Source of the DNA: JBOHTO01 sp050733695
GTDB lineage: Bacteria; Gemmatimonadota; Gemmatimonadetes; Gemmatimonadales; Gemmatimonadaceae
Direction: 5' to 3'
NCBI GenBank assembly: GCA_050733695.1
Contig: JBOHTO010000158.1
Location: 1 to 6,279, forward strand
Length of the DNA: 6,279 nt
Shown here: positions 1-5,767 of the stretch, in pieces
How positions within the stretch are numbered: position 1 is the stretch's first letter
Layout of the letters: each line of letters begins with the position of its first letter
Position numbers and translations under genes: made by a program
The notes under the pieces: generated by a model
Database searches by the model: none
What the model was told of the DNA's origin: nothing
Seen by the model: the letters and a program-made list of their open reading frames with translations, nothing else

Positions 1-990
1 GTTGCGGGAGTACATCTGGCTCGCGTGCACGGGGACAGTGGCCGCGATGTTGAGGGGCGCGTGGATGGTCACACCGTTCTCCGTGACCGTCTCGCCCGGC
101 CTGCTCGACTCGCAGTTGCCGCCGGCCTCCGCAGCGAGGTCGACGATCACTCCCCCGGGGCGCATGGCGCGCACCATGTCCATGGTGATGAGTACCGGCG
201 CCCGCTTGCCGGGGATGAGCGCGGTCGTGATCACGACGTCGGCTTCGCGAACTCGCGAGCCGATCAGCTCCAGCTCGCGGCGGTGCGCAGCGTCCGAGAG
301 TTCCTTCGCGTAGCCGCCGCGATCCTCGGTGGCGGCCTCGCCCAGATCTGCCTCCGTGAATGTCGCGCCCAGACTCCGGACCTGTTCCTTGACCGCGGGC
401 CGCGTGTCGAAGGCCTCGACGCTGGCGCCGAGACGCCTGGCCGTCGCGATCGCCTGCAGACCGGCAACACCAGCGCCGATCACGAACACACGCGCCGGCG
501 TAACTGTCCCCGCCGCGGTCATGAGCAGCGGGAAGAAGCGAGGCAGCGTCTCGGCGGCGATGAGCACCGCCTTGTATCCGGCCACGGTGCTCATCGCGGA
601 GAGAACGTCGAGCGACTGCGCGCGCGAGATGCGTGGAATGGCATCCATGCTGAACGCCGTGATGCGTCGCTCTGTTAGCGCGCCCACGAGATCCGGGTTC
701 ACGAGCGGCTGCAGGAGCGCGATCAGCACGGAGCCCTCGCGTGGCAGCTCGGCGGCAGCCGGCCGGTTGATCCGGACGATGAGATCGGCGCGATTGAGCA
801 GCGCCTCGGCCCCCGCTACGATCGTCGCGCCCGCCTTCTCGTAGGCGGCGTCACTGTGAAAGGCACCTGCGCCGGCGCCCGCCTCGACGAGCACGGTCAC
901 ACCGCGCTCCACCAGCTTCGCCACCGTATCCGGAACGAGCGCGACGCGTCGTTCCCCGGGTGCTGTCTCGCGCGCCACGCCGAGTTGCAT
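1..990 (-). CDS. pntAA: NAD(P) transhydrogenase subunit alpha part 1 (PntAA), 3' end cut by window edge
   Basis: This is the soluble NAD(H)-binding subunit (domain I) of the proton-translocating transhydrogenase, which uses the proton gradient to pass hydride from NADH to NADP+ at the inner membrane. The first 330 residues are visible; I expect roughly 40 to 60 more residues and the stop beyond the left edge. The N-terminus MQLGVARETAPGERRVALVP is typical of the alanine dehydrogenase/PntA family. The NAD-site segment SMDAIPRISRAQSLDVLSAM (114-133) carries R120, Q125, D128 and S131, which match Arg127, Gln132, Asp135 and Ser138 of the Rhodospirillum rubrum protein by spacing. A Rossmann motif IGAGVAGLQA (171-180) is followed by the ribose-binding Asp at 195 (AFDTRP). 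The mobile-loop region VTENGVTIHAP (302-312) is also present. The ATG at 988-990 fits the family N-terminus, but it has no clear Shine-Dalgarno and lies 51 bases after the kinase stop. A TTG at 1024-1026 is in frame but unlikely. The separate NAD domain suggests the three-subunit (AA, AB, B) form, with pntAB and pntB expected to the left. Confidence 0.96.
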   Translation of the reverse strand, partial: MQLGVARETAPGERRVALVPDTVAKLVERGVTVLVEAGAGAGAFHSDAAYEKAGATIVAGAEALLNRADLIVRINRPAAAELPREGSVLIALLQPLVNPDLVGALTERRITAFSMDAIPRISRAQSLDVLSAMSTVAGYKAVLIAAETLPRFFPLLMTAAGTVTPARVFVIGAGVAGLQAIATARRLGASVEAFDTRPAVKEQVRSLGATFTEADLGEAATEDRGGYAKELSDAAHRRELELIGSRVREADVVITTALIPGKRAPVLITMDMVRAMRPGGVIVDLAAEAGGNCESSRPGETVTENGVTIHAPLNIAATVPVHASQMYSRN

Positions 991-1041
991 GGGCGAGAGC
1001 TTACGGGCGCCGGCCGGGGCCGTCAAGCAGCCGCTGCGCCT

Positions 1042-2883
1042 TCAGCCAGCCAGTGCCTGTCGCGGAAGTGCGTTCTGAAGGTCGGTGAACTCGAACGGTT
1101 TGGCGATGAACGGACGCCCCGTGCCTTCGAGAAACGCCAGCAGGTCACGGCTCACCGTGTCGCCCGTGATGAAGATGACGCGCTCGGCGAGCGCGGGGAC
1201 ATCCACCTTGAGCCGCGCGAAGAACTGCTGACCCGACATGTCGGGCATGCGCATGTCCAGGATCACGGCATCGAAGGGCTCGTTGGCGGCGAGCACCAGG
1301 CCATGGGTGCCGGCCCCGGTGGATGCGACGGCGTGACCGGTTGCCGTGAGATAGCGATCCAGCGCGAGACGCAGCGGCTCCTCGTCGTCGATCACGAGAA
1401 TCCGGAGCGGGGGAATTCCATTCCGTGCGATGACCAGCGGCCCGTGGTCGTTGCGATACACCGGTTCGACGTACGGCAGTTCGACGCAGAAGCGGCTTCC
1501 CCCGCCCCCCCCTCCCCCTTCCGAGACGTTCTCCGCCCAGACGCGCCCGCCGTGCTCGCTCACGATGCCGAGCGAGATGGACAGGCCGAGCCCTGTGCCG
1601 CTGCCCGTCGGCTTCGTGGTGAAGAACGGATTGAAGATGCGCTCCAGCGAATCGGGCGGAATGCCGGGCCCCGTGTCCTCGATCTCCACCCGGATGGCGC
1701 GGGCGAGCGTGCGGGTGCGAACGGTGAGACGATGGTGCGGCGCCTCCAGCTCGTTCATCGCGTGTTCGGCGTTCGTGATGATGTTGAGGAACACCTGCTG
1801 GATCTGGTGGACGTCCGCCATCGTCTCCGGAACCCTGTCGCGATAGTCGCGCACGATCTCGATGCCGCGAACGCTGAACTCATAGGCCCGCAATTCGAGC
1901 GTGTCCTCGAGAACGCGCGATACATCCGTGGGCACTTTCTCCGCCTTGTGCTGCCGCGCGAAGGTGAGAAGATTCGTCACGATTCTCGCGGCCCGCCGCG
2001 CTTCCCCCGCGATTATCTCGGCCGAATGCCGGTGATCCTTCGGGAGCGTCCGGTCCGCGAGCAGCAACTGCGCAAACGCGGACATGCTCGCGAGCGGGTT
2101 GTTCAGCTCGTGGGCGACACCACTGACGAGCTGTCCGATGGCGGCCATCTTCTCCGACTGGATGAGCTGCTGCTGGAGCTGTTTCTGCTCGGTGACATCG
2201 CGAACGATGCACAGCACCTCTTCGCCCGGCTGAACGCCCGACGTCGTGACCGCGATCGATCGGATCGTGCCGTCTTTCCTGATTACCAGCGTCTCGAACT
2301 GCCCCTGCTCACCGGCCAGCGCGCGCTGGAACTCCTCGAGAGTCTTGTCCAGTTCTTCCGGCGGAATGAGAGGCGCGAAAAAGCTGCCGATCAGCTCCTC
2401 GCGATCGTGCCCCGAGATCTCCTCGGCCGCGTGGTTGACCGTCGTGAAGCGCGCCGAGGAATCGAAGGTGATGATCGCATCGCTCGCGCCCTCGACGAGG
2501 TGACGATAGCGTGCCTCGGAGCGCGCCAGCGTCTCGTGCGCGTTGAACGGCTCGGTGATGTCGCGGAAAGTAGCGGCCGTGCCCGCGAGCTGACCGCCGC
2601 TGTGCAGTGCGGCTGATGCGACGGCCACGACACGTTCAGTACCATCGCTCCGGACGATGCGGGTCTCGTAGCGCTGAGGAATGCCGCGTTGCGCCTCCCG
2701 CTCCCGCGCGAGGACGGAATCGCGCTCCGCGGGGACAACCAGATCGTCTGCAGGAAACCCGACCAGCGACGGAACCGGTCGTCCGAAGAGGGTTGCCGCC
2801 GCCCCGTTCGCCTCGACCACGACGCGATCGAGCGAGAATACCACAAGGGCGTCGGCGCACACCTCGAGAAGCTGCCGATCCAT
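1042..2883 (-). CDS. Soluble hybrid sensor histidine kinase (PAS-PAS-HisKA-HATPase_c-REC)
   Basis: This 613-residue hybrid kinase senses an unknown cytoplasmic signal and phosphorylates a His, then probably its own receiver. PAS 1 covers about 1-110 and PAS 2 about 120-235, each ending in a FRDIT/VRDVT motif. A short coiled segment (QKQLQQQLIQSEKMAAIGQL) leads into the dimerisation helix, with H-box VSGVAHELNNPLA and phospho-acceptor H258, of the NtrB-like type. The ATPase shows N371 (N box), DTGPGIP with D403 (G1), FNPFFTTK (417-424) and GSGTGLGLS (427-435). Seven glycines (456-462) and a linker precede the receiver (about 493-610), with acidic D499/D500, phospho-acceptor D543, T573 and K595. 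I see no signal peptide or membrane helix, so it should be cytoplasmic. The ATG has a good Shine-Dalgarno (GAGG at 2891-2894, 7 bases away) inside the 16-base gap after the upstream gene, so the two are probably co-transcribed. No separate response regulator with an output domain is in the window. Its stimulus and targets cannot be read from sequence. Confidence 0.95.
   Translation of the reverse strand: MDRQLLEVCADALVVFSLDRVVVEANGAAATLFGRPVPSLVGFPADDLVVPAERDSVLAREREAQRGIPQRYETRIVRSDGTERVVAVASAALHSGGQLAGTAATFRDITEPFNAHETLARSEARYRHLVEGASDAIITFDSSARFTTVNHAAEEISGHDREELIGSFFAPLIPPEELDKTLEEFQRALAGEQGQFETLVIRKDGTIRSIAVTTSGVQPGEEVLCIVRDVTEQKQLQQQLIQSEKMAAIGQLVSGVAHELNNPLASMSAFAQLLLADRTLPKDHRHSAEIIAGEARRAARIVTNLLTFARQHKAEKVPTDVSRVLEDTLELRAYEFSVRGIEIVRDYRDRVPETMADVHQIQQVFLNIITNAEHAMNELEAPHHRLTVRTRTLARAIRVEIEDTGPGIPPDSLERIFNPFFTTKPTGSGTGLGLSISLGIVSEHGGRVWAENVSEGGGGGGGSRFCVELPYVEPVYRNDHGPLVIARNGIPPLRILVIDDEEPLRLALDRYLTATGHAVASTGAGTHGLVLAANEPFDAVILDMRMPDMSGQQFFARLKVDVPALAERVIFITGDTVSRDLLAFLEGTGRPFIAKPFEFTDLQNALPRQALAG
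1499..1518 (-). repeat. G-rich low-complexity run in the kinase gene encoding polyglycine
   Basis: On the coding strand this is a run of 5 G, A, 8 G, C, 5 G. It encodes most of the seven consecutive glycines (residues 456-462) near the end of the ATPase domain, where related kinases usually have a shorter Gly-rich turn before the last strand (here SRFCVELP). The four or more G-runs meet the simple pattern for an intramolecular G-quadruplex in DNA and mRNA. The uninterrupted G8 tract (1505-1512) is a plausible slippage site: loss of one G would move reading into a frame that meets TGA at 1392-1394, just before the receiver's acidic pocket. Confidence 0.75.
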
Positions 2884-2899
2884 TATCGGTCCTCAATCT

Positions 2900-3814
2900 T
2901 CACGAGACGAGGTAGTGCTCAAGCGGGAATGACTTGCTCGCGAAGTCCTGGCACATCATCGCGGCCGCGAACAGTCGCATCGTATCCTGCGCGCGTGAAA
3001 CAATCTGGGCGCGAACCGTGTCGTTCACGGTCTTCCGGTCGAGGGCCAGCTTGGACAGCTCCAGATGGCGCTCCTCGTCTATGGCGCGCCCTGACTCGAT
3101 GCTCCCCTGTCGCGCGTGCTCCTGCCACCACCGCATTGCCGCGGGTCCGCCATCGAGATGTGCCCTTCCCGAAACGCCGGGATATATGGAAGTCGAAACG
3201 ACATCGTAGATCATGACTTCCATGCAGCTCTGGCTCGCGAAGTGCTCCCAGTAATCAATGCCATCGTAGCTCGCCGTCATCCACAGGTGGTGATACAGCG
3301 CGAGGACTGGTTCGGGGAAGACGCTGTCGGGAAAGCAATCAGGCCCGAGCGACGCGCCACCGTCGGTGACCGAGCCGAGAACCTCTGCGGTCATCCGGTC
3401 GAGATCCTGCAGCTCGAAGCGGCCCATGTAGTCGCGCAAGGTGGCGTAGAGCTGCTCGTGGTCCACCCCATAACCTTCCAGCTTCCGGCGCCAGATCTCG
3501 TTGTGGTCCTGCTCTTCGCGGAGCTGTTCGGCGAGGTGTTTGACGAAGCCGGACTGACGAACGTGGTCTACCTTCCCGATGCTGCGAATGAGGGCGCGGT
3601 TGAATCCGACGACGACGGGATACATGCCCGTTATGAACGCGACATAGCGCCGCCGCGAGAGACGCCCGCTCCGCAGCGTGGTGAAGAACGGCGACCGGTT
3701 GACACCCGCGGCGTATTCGCCCGCGAGACGCCAGATGGTGACGCCGAGTCGCTCGCCGTGCGCACCGTGCCCGCCGCGCGAGCGTGCCTCCGGTGAACCA
3801 TGTACAGCGGTCAT
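2900..3814 (-). CDS. Haem-oxygenase-like (TenA/PqqC/diiron-oxidase fold) protein, function unknown
   Basis: This 304-residue protein belongs by its patterns to the all-helical haem-oxygenase-like superfamily, often named 'iron-containing redox enzyme family'. Members include TenA, PqqC and metal-dependent oxidases such as UndA and CADD. The family-like N-terminal stretch is FFTTLRSGRLSRRRYVAF (43-60). Helix 2 has LREEQDHNEIW with E101xxH104, and a later helix has DEERHLELS with D246xxxH250; these are the usual metal-binding spacings. E199 (SCMEVMIYD) is a candidate for a further ligand. Between residues 50 and 80 there is no Glu, Asp or His where the first-helix ligand normally sits; GMYPVVVGF occupies that place. 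There is no signal peptide, so it should be cytoplasmic. The start at ATG 3812-3814 was chosen because the 55 residues upstream are Arg/His-rich and unlike the family. The best Shine-Dalgarno (AGAGG, 3839-3843) suits a mini-ORF just upstream better than this ATG. It is followed closely by the sensor kinase gene. The substrate is unknown; a regulatory, non-catalytic role is possible. Confidence 0.8.
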   Translation of the reverse strand: MTAVHGSPEARSRGGHGAHGERLGVTIWRLAGEYAAGVNRSPFFTTLRSGRLSRRRYVAFITGMYPVVVGFNRALIRSIGKVDHVRQSGFVKHLAEQLREEQDHNEIWRRKLEGYGVDHEQLYATLRDYMGRFELQDLDRMTAEVLGSVTDGGASLGPDCFPDSVFPEPVLALYHHLWMTASYDGIDYWEHFASQSCMEVMIYDVVSTSIYPGVSGRAHLDGGPAAMRWWQEHARQGSIESGRAIDEERHLELSKLALDRKTVNDTVRAQIVSRAQDTMRLFAAAMMCQDFASKSFPLEHYLVS

Positions 3815-3829
3815 TGTGCAGCGGTCATT
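3802..3829 (-). repeat. 14-base imperfect tandem repeat over the start of the haem-oxygenase-like gene
   Basis: Two adjacent 14-base units, AATGACCGCTGCAC (3829-3816) and AATGACCGCTGTAC (3815-3802), differ at one base. Each contains an ATG. The downstream ATG (3814) opens the long reading frame, while the upstream ATG (3828) is in another frame because 14 is not a multiple of three. A shorter copy of AATGACC occurs again upstream at 3880-3874. The duplication is directly visible; whether it matters for translation is unknown. Confidence 0.85.
3811..3828 (-). promoter_or_regulatory. Five-codon mini-ORF (MTAAQ) overlapping the next start codon, possible coupling leader
   Basis: ATG at 3828-3826 is preceded by AGAGG (3843-3839) with 10 bases between, the best ribosome site in this leader. 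It reads M-T-A-A-Q and stops at TGA 3813-3811, which overlaps the ATG of the haem-oxygenase-like gene (3814-3812) in an ATGA arrangement. The downstream ATG itself has AGAGG 24 bases away, too far for direct use. This geometry would let ribosomes terminating on the mini-ORF restart on the main gene. Use of the mini-ORF is an inference; the overlap and spacing are seen in the sequence. Confidence 0.4.
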
Positions 3830-3997
3830 TGAGCGGTGCCTCTGGAAGTGCCTGCACGTATGCTCCGACGAATGGTCATTGATCGCGGGATTACGGGTCG
3901 TGGTGCAGTGATCGTGGTCACCACGCCTGACATGAATGACGAGCCGGAGCGGAAGCCCGTCACGCATTTCCGCCGGCAAACCGCCCTGCTCGCGATC
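3815..3997 (-). other. 183-base intergenic leader, the longest non-coding gap in the window
   Basis: This gap separates the three-gene membrane unit from the haem-oxygenase-like/kinase unit and is the most likely place for an internal promoter. I found no convincing -35/-10 pair and no stem-loop with a T-tract that would serve as a terminator. It contains a small inverted repeat at 3913-3925, a TCGTGGT direct repeat on the plus strand (3898-3904 and 3912-3918, 14 bases apart), and the ribosome site and mini-ORF at its left end. Read-through from the upstream operon remains possible. Confidence 0.6.
3913..3925. promoter_or_regulatory. Small inverted repeat, possible operator
   Basis: CGTGGT-C-ACCACG has perfect 6-base arms around one central base and lies about 100 bases before the start of the haem-oxygenase-like gene. 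The left arm is also part of a directly repeated TCGTGGT. The single-base loop makes it unsuitable as an RNA hairpin, so a dimeric DNA-binding protein site is the better idea. A match this short can occur by chance in GC-rich DNA. Confidence 0.25.
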
Positions 3998-4273
3998 TCA
4001 TCGGTGCCGGCGAAGAATCGCGAGCACGACCGATCCGATGAGAACGATGGCGACGACGCTGAAGCCGATCGACGCGATCAACCACCCGAGTTCGGGGCGC
4101 GTGAGTGAGAGCGTACCGAGCCCGAGGGCCATCATTCCCAAACCGAGGCGACCGAGCCATGGTGGTCGCGTGCGAGGGCTCTCGTCTCCCGGATCGCCGC
4201 CGGGCGCCCCGGCACGGCGCCAGACCATGGCGCCGAGGAGAAACGTCGCGATCCCGATCCAGAGTCGGATCAC
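3998..4273 (-). CDS. Small hypothetical membrane protein (91 aa) coupled to the YdbT-type gene
   Basis: I do not recognise a family. The protein is hydrophobic, with three likely membrane helices: about 3-18 (RLWIGIATFLLGAMVW), 41-58 (GRLGLGMMALGLGTLSLT) and 62-87 (LGWLIASIGFSVVAIVLIGS onward). A polar Pro/Gly/Arg-rich loop lies at 19-39 and the tail is basic (LRRHR). The start is GTG at 4271-4273, which overlaps the TGA of the preceding gene (GTGA on the minus strand). This overlap, and the loss of the first helix if the next in-frame ATG (residue 16) were used, support this start even though no Shine-Dalgarno is visible. Upstream in-frame sequence is Arg/Ser-rich and lies inside the YdbT coding region. 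Position implies expression with the bPH2 proteins and probably a membrane role alongside them. The hydrophobic pattern and coupling make a real gene likely; its function is unknown. Confidence 0.75.
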   Translation of the reverse strand: MIRLWIGIATFLLGAMVWRRAGAPGGDPGDESPRTRPPWLGRLGLGMMALGLGTLSLTRPELGWLIASIGFSVVAIVLIGSVVLAILRRHR

Positions 4274-5766
4274 GGGCCGAGCGCGTCCATGAGATCGAGG
4301 GCGTCCCCCCTTGCAAGATCGGCGATTCGCGCTACGCGACCGCCGGCGGCGGTGTCGATAGCGAGAGTGGCGAGCCCATGAACGCGCTGAAGCGGACCCT
4401 GCGTGACGTGCAGGGTCTGTATCCTGCGCTCCGGGATCACCCATGTAGTCCGTCCCCAGACCCCCGCCCGCACGACGACCACGCCATCGAGCTCAGTAGC
4501 CCCGGGAATTCGTGCCCACCCCCGGCTCCGATACTGAGCGAACGCCGCCGCCACTCCCACTGGCGCCAGCAGGAGCACGGCGACAGCGGAGCTTCCAAAC
4601 GGAAGCCAGAGAGCGACCATCAACAGTAGAACGAGGGCACAGTTGCGCACGATGCCACGACGGCGCGATGCAGGGTGCACGGGATTGAGCCGCGGGCACG
4701 CGATGTCGGCCCCGTCGAGAACCCGTGCGACGAGACCGGGAACCTCGTCGCGTGGCGCGATGGGTACGAACGCTTCCGCCCCGCCACGCTGATTCTGCCC
4801 CGGCCCGCCTCCCGCGGTCTCCACCTTCAGAGCCGCGAGCCCGAAGGGCCGCCTGAGCGCGGACTCTTCCACACGGACCGCCTGTACACGCCCCAGCGGG
4901 ATGTTCGTCTCGCGACGGTTGAAGAAGCCGTACCGCTTGCGAAGTTCGCTCCCCGCCAGCTCGATCGTGAAGCCGTGATAGCCGATCATCGAGCCGATTA
5001 TCGAGAAGAGCCAGCCGAAGAACAGCAGGAGCAGCACGATCGCGCTCCCCCACAGAAACACACCGGACGCAGTTGCCGTCTCGAAGCGGTCGCCGAGTTC
5101 GCGGAGCGGTCCCGTAAATCGCATCGGAAGATCGTCGGCGAACTGCGAGGCACCGGCGAGCACCGCGGCGATGAACCCGATCTCGTTCGCCGTAGCACCA
5201 GCGATCGCGAGATCGCGCGGCGTGAGATGCGCGAGCTGCTCGGCGCGCGGCGCGACCTGTTCCGGCGCCGGCATGTGCTGCGCGGCGATTTCCGCGGGCT
5301 CGGTAGCCGTATGACGGCCGGACAGCATGCGCGTGCGCAGCTCCTCTGCCACGTCCCGATCGATAACGGACAGTACACCCTCGGTCTCACCCCCGCCGCC
5401 CCCCGCTGTCTCCACACGGAGCTCCACGACGCCGGTGAACGTGTGCAGCAGATTCTGCCGCAGTTCCACGTTCTGCACGCGCGTGAGAGGAATAACACGG
5501 TGCTTCCGCCCCAGAACTCCGGACGTGATCACGAGCTCATCGTCGCCGAGGGCGTAGCGGTAGGTCGCATACTTGGCCGCCGCCGCAACGAACGCCGGCA
5601 CAGCCATGATGATCAGGATCCAGCGCAGCACCTCGGAGTATTCATCGCCCGCCGAAAATCCGCCGATGATGGCCGGGATGACGAAGCGCCGCGCCACCTG
5701 CAGCGCGGAGAACAGACACGTTAGCGGATGCAGCCGCCGCATGTCCTCCGTGTCGGGATGGCCCAC
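4270..5766 (-). CDS. ydbT: YdbT-type membrane protein with three bPH2 (DUF304) domains
   Basis: This 498-residue membrane protein has three bacterial PH-like domains separated by membrane helices, the layout of Bacillus subtilis YdbT. bPH2 domain 1 is about 66-145 (LTRVQNVELRQNLLHTFTGV, then ETAGG). Domain 2 is about 260-345 (LGRVQAVRVEESALRRPFGL, then ETAGG). Domain 3 is about 412-490 (ERRIQTLHVTQGPLQRVHGL, then DTAAGG). Membrane segments are likely near 22-38, 46-64, 235-260 and a pair at 372-410; 185-208 is weaker. The opening RRLHPLTCL is typical of the family. In B. subtilis, YdbS and YdbT act together under SigW in resistance to antimicrobial peptides; a similar envelope role here is inferred. 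The GTG at 5764-5766 lies one base after the ydbS stop. An ATG at 5740-5742 is an alternative, but its GGAGG (5745-5749) is only 2 bases away. The 3' end overlaps the next start by four bases. Confidence 0.9.
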   Translation of the reverse strand: MGHPDTEDMRRLHPLTCLFSALQVARRFVIPAIIGGFSAGDEYSEVLRWILIIMAVPAFVAAAAKYATYRYALGDDELVITSGVLGRKHRVIPLTRVQNVELRQNLLHTFTGVVELRVETAGGGGGETEGVLSVIDRDVAEELRTRMLSGRHTATEPAEIAAQHMPAPEQVAPRAEQLAHLTPRDLAIAGATANEIGFIAAVLAGASQFADDLPMRFTGPLRELGDRFETATASGVFLWGSAIVLLLLFFGWLFSIIGSMIGYHGFTIELAGSELRKRYGFFNRRETNIPLGRVQAVRVEESALRRPFGLAALKVETAGGGPGQNQRGGAEAFVPIAPRDEVPGLVARVLDGADIACPRLNPVHPASRRRGIVRNCALVLLLMVALWLPFGSSAVAVLLLAPVGVAAAFAQYRSRGWARIPGATELDGVVVVRAGVWGRTTWVIPERRIQTLHVTQGPLQRVHGLATLAIDTAAGGRVARIADLARGDALDLMDALGP

Positions 5767-5767
5767 G

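Noticed and set aside
25..678. Plus-strand frame of 217 codons opposite pntAA
   Set aside because: Shadow frame; the minus strand reads an unbroken PntA with its NAD-site and Rossmann motifs.
991..1041. Possible terminator between the kinase and pntAA (CGGCC-GG-GGCCG at 1011-1022)
   Set aside because: The arms are five bases with a two-base loop and no T-tract follows on the transcribed strand; this is ordinary GC-rich self-complementarity.
856..2616. A 586-codon open frame on the plus strand opposite the kinase gene
   Set aside because: It is an antisense shadow of a high-GC gene: Arg/Glu/His-rich without recognisable motifs, while the minus strand carries a complete set of kinase motifs over the same bases.
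1042..2883. Idea that the kinase is a transmembrane receptor
   Set aside because: The protein starts directly with a PAS domain and has no hydrophobic stretch long enough for a membrane helix.
3799..3801. ATG just inside the haem-oxygenase-like gene as an alternative start
   Set aside because: It is out of frame with the long reading frame and opens only an Arg/Ser-rich shadow.
3815..3979. In-frame N-terminal extension of the haem-oxygenase-like gene
   Set aside because: The 55 extra residues are His/Arg-rich and unlike the family, and the extension would begin only 18 bases after the small membrane gene with no ribosome site.
3815..3997. Sigma-70 or ECF-type promoter in the longest gap
   Set aside because: I looked for TTGNNN/TATNNT-like pairs and GGAAC/GTC-like pairs on the minus strand and found none at a sensible spacing.
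4274..4444. In-frame extension of the 91-residue membrane protein into the YdbT-type gene
   Set aside because: The extra residues are Arg/Ser-rich and would be coded inside ydbT; the GTGA overlap start is the more natural choice.
4675..5724. A 349-codon plus-strand frame opposite the YdbT-type gene
   Set aside because: Charged, motif-free translation; the minus strand has three clear bPH2 domains with membrane helices.
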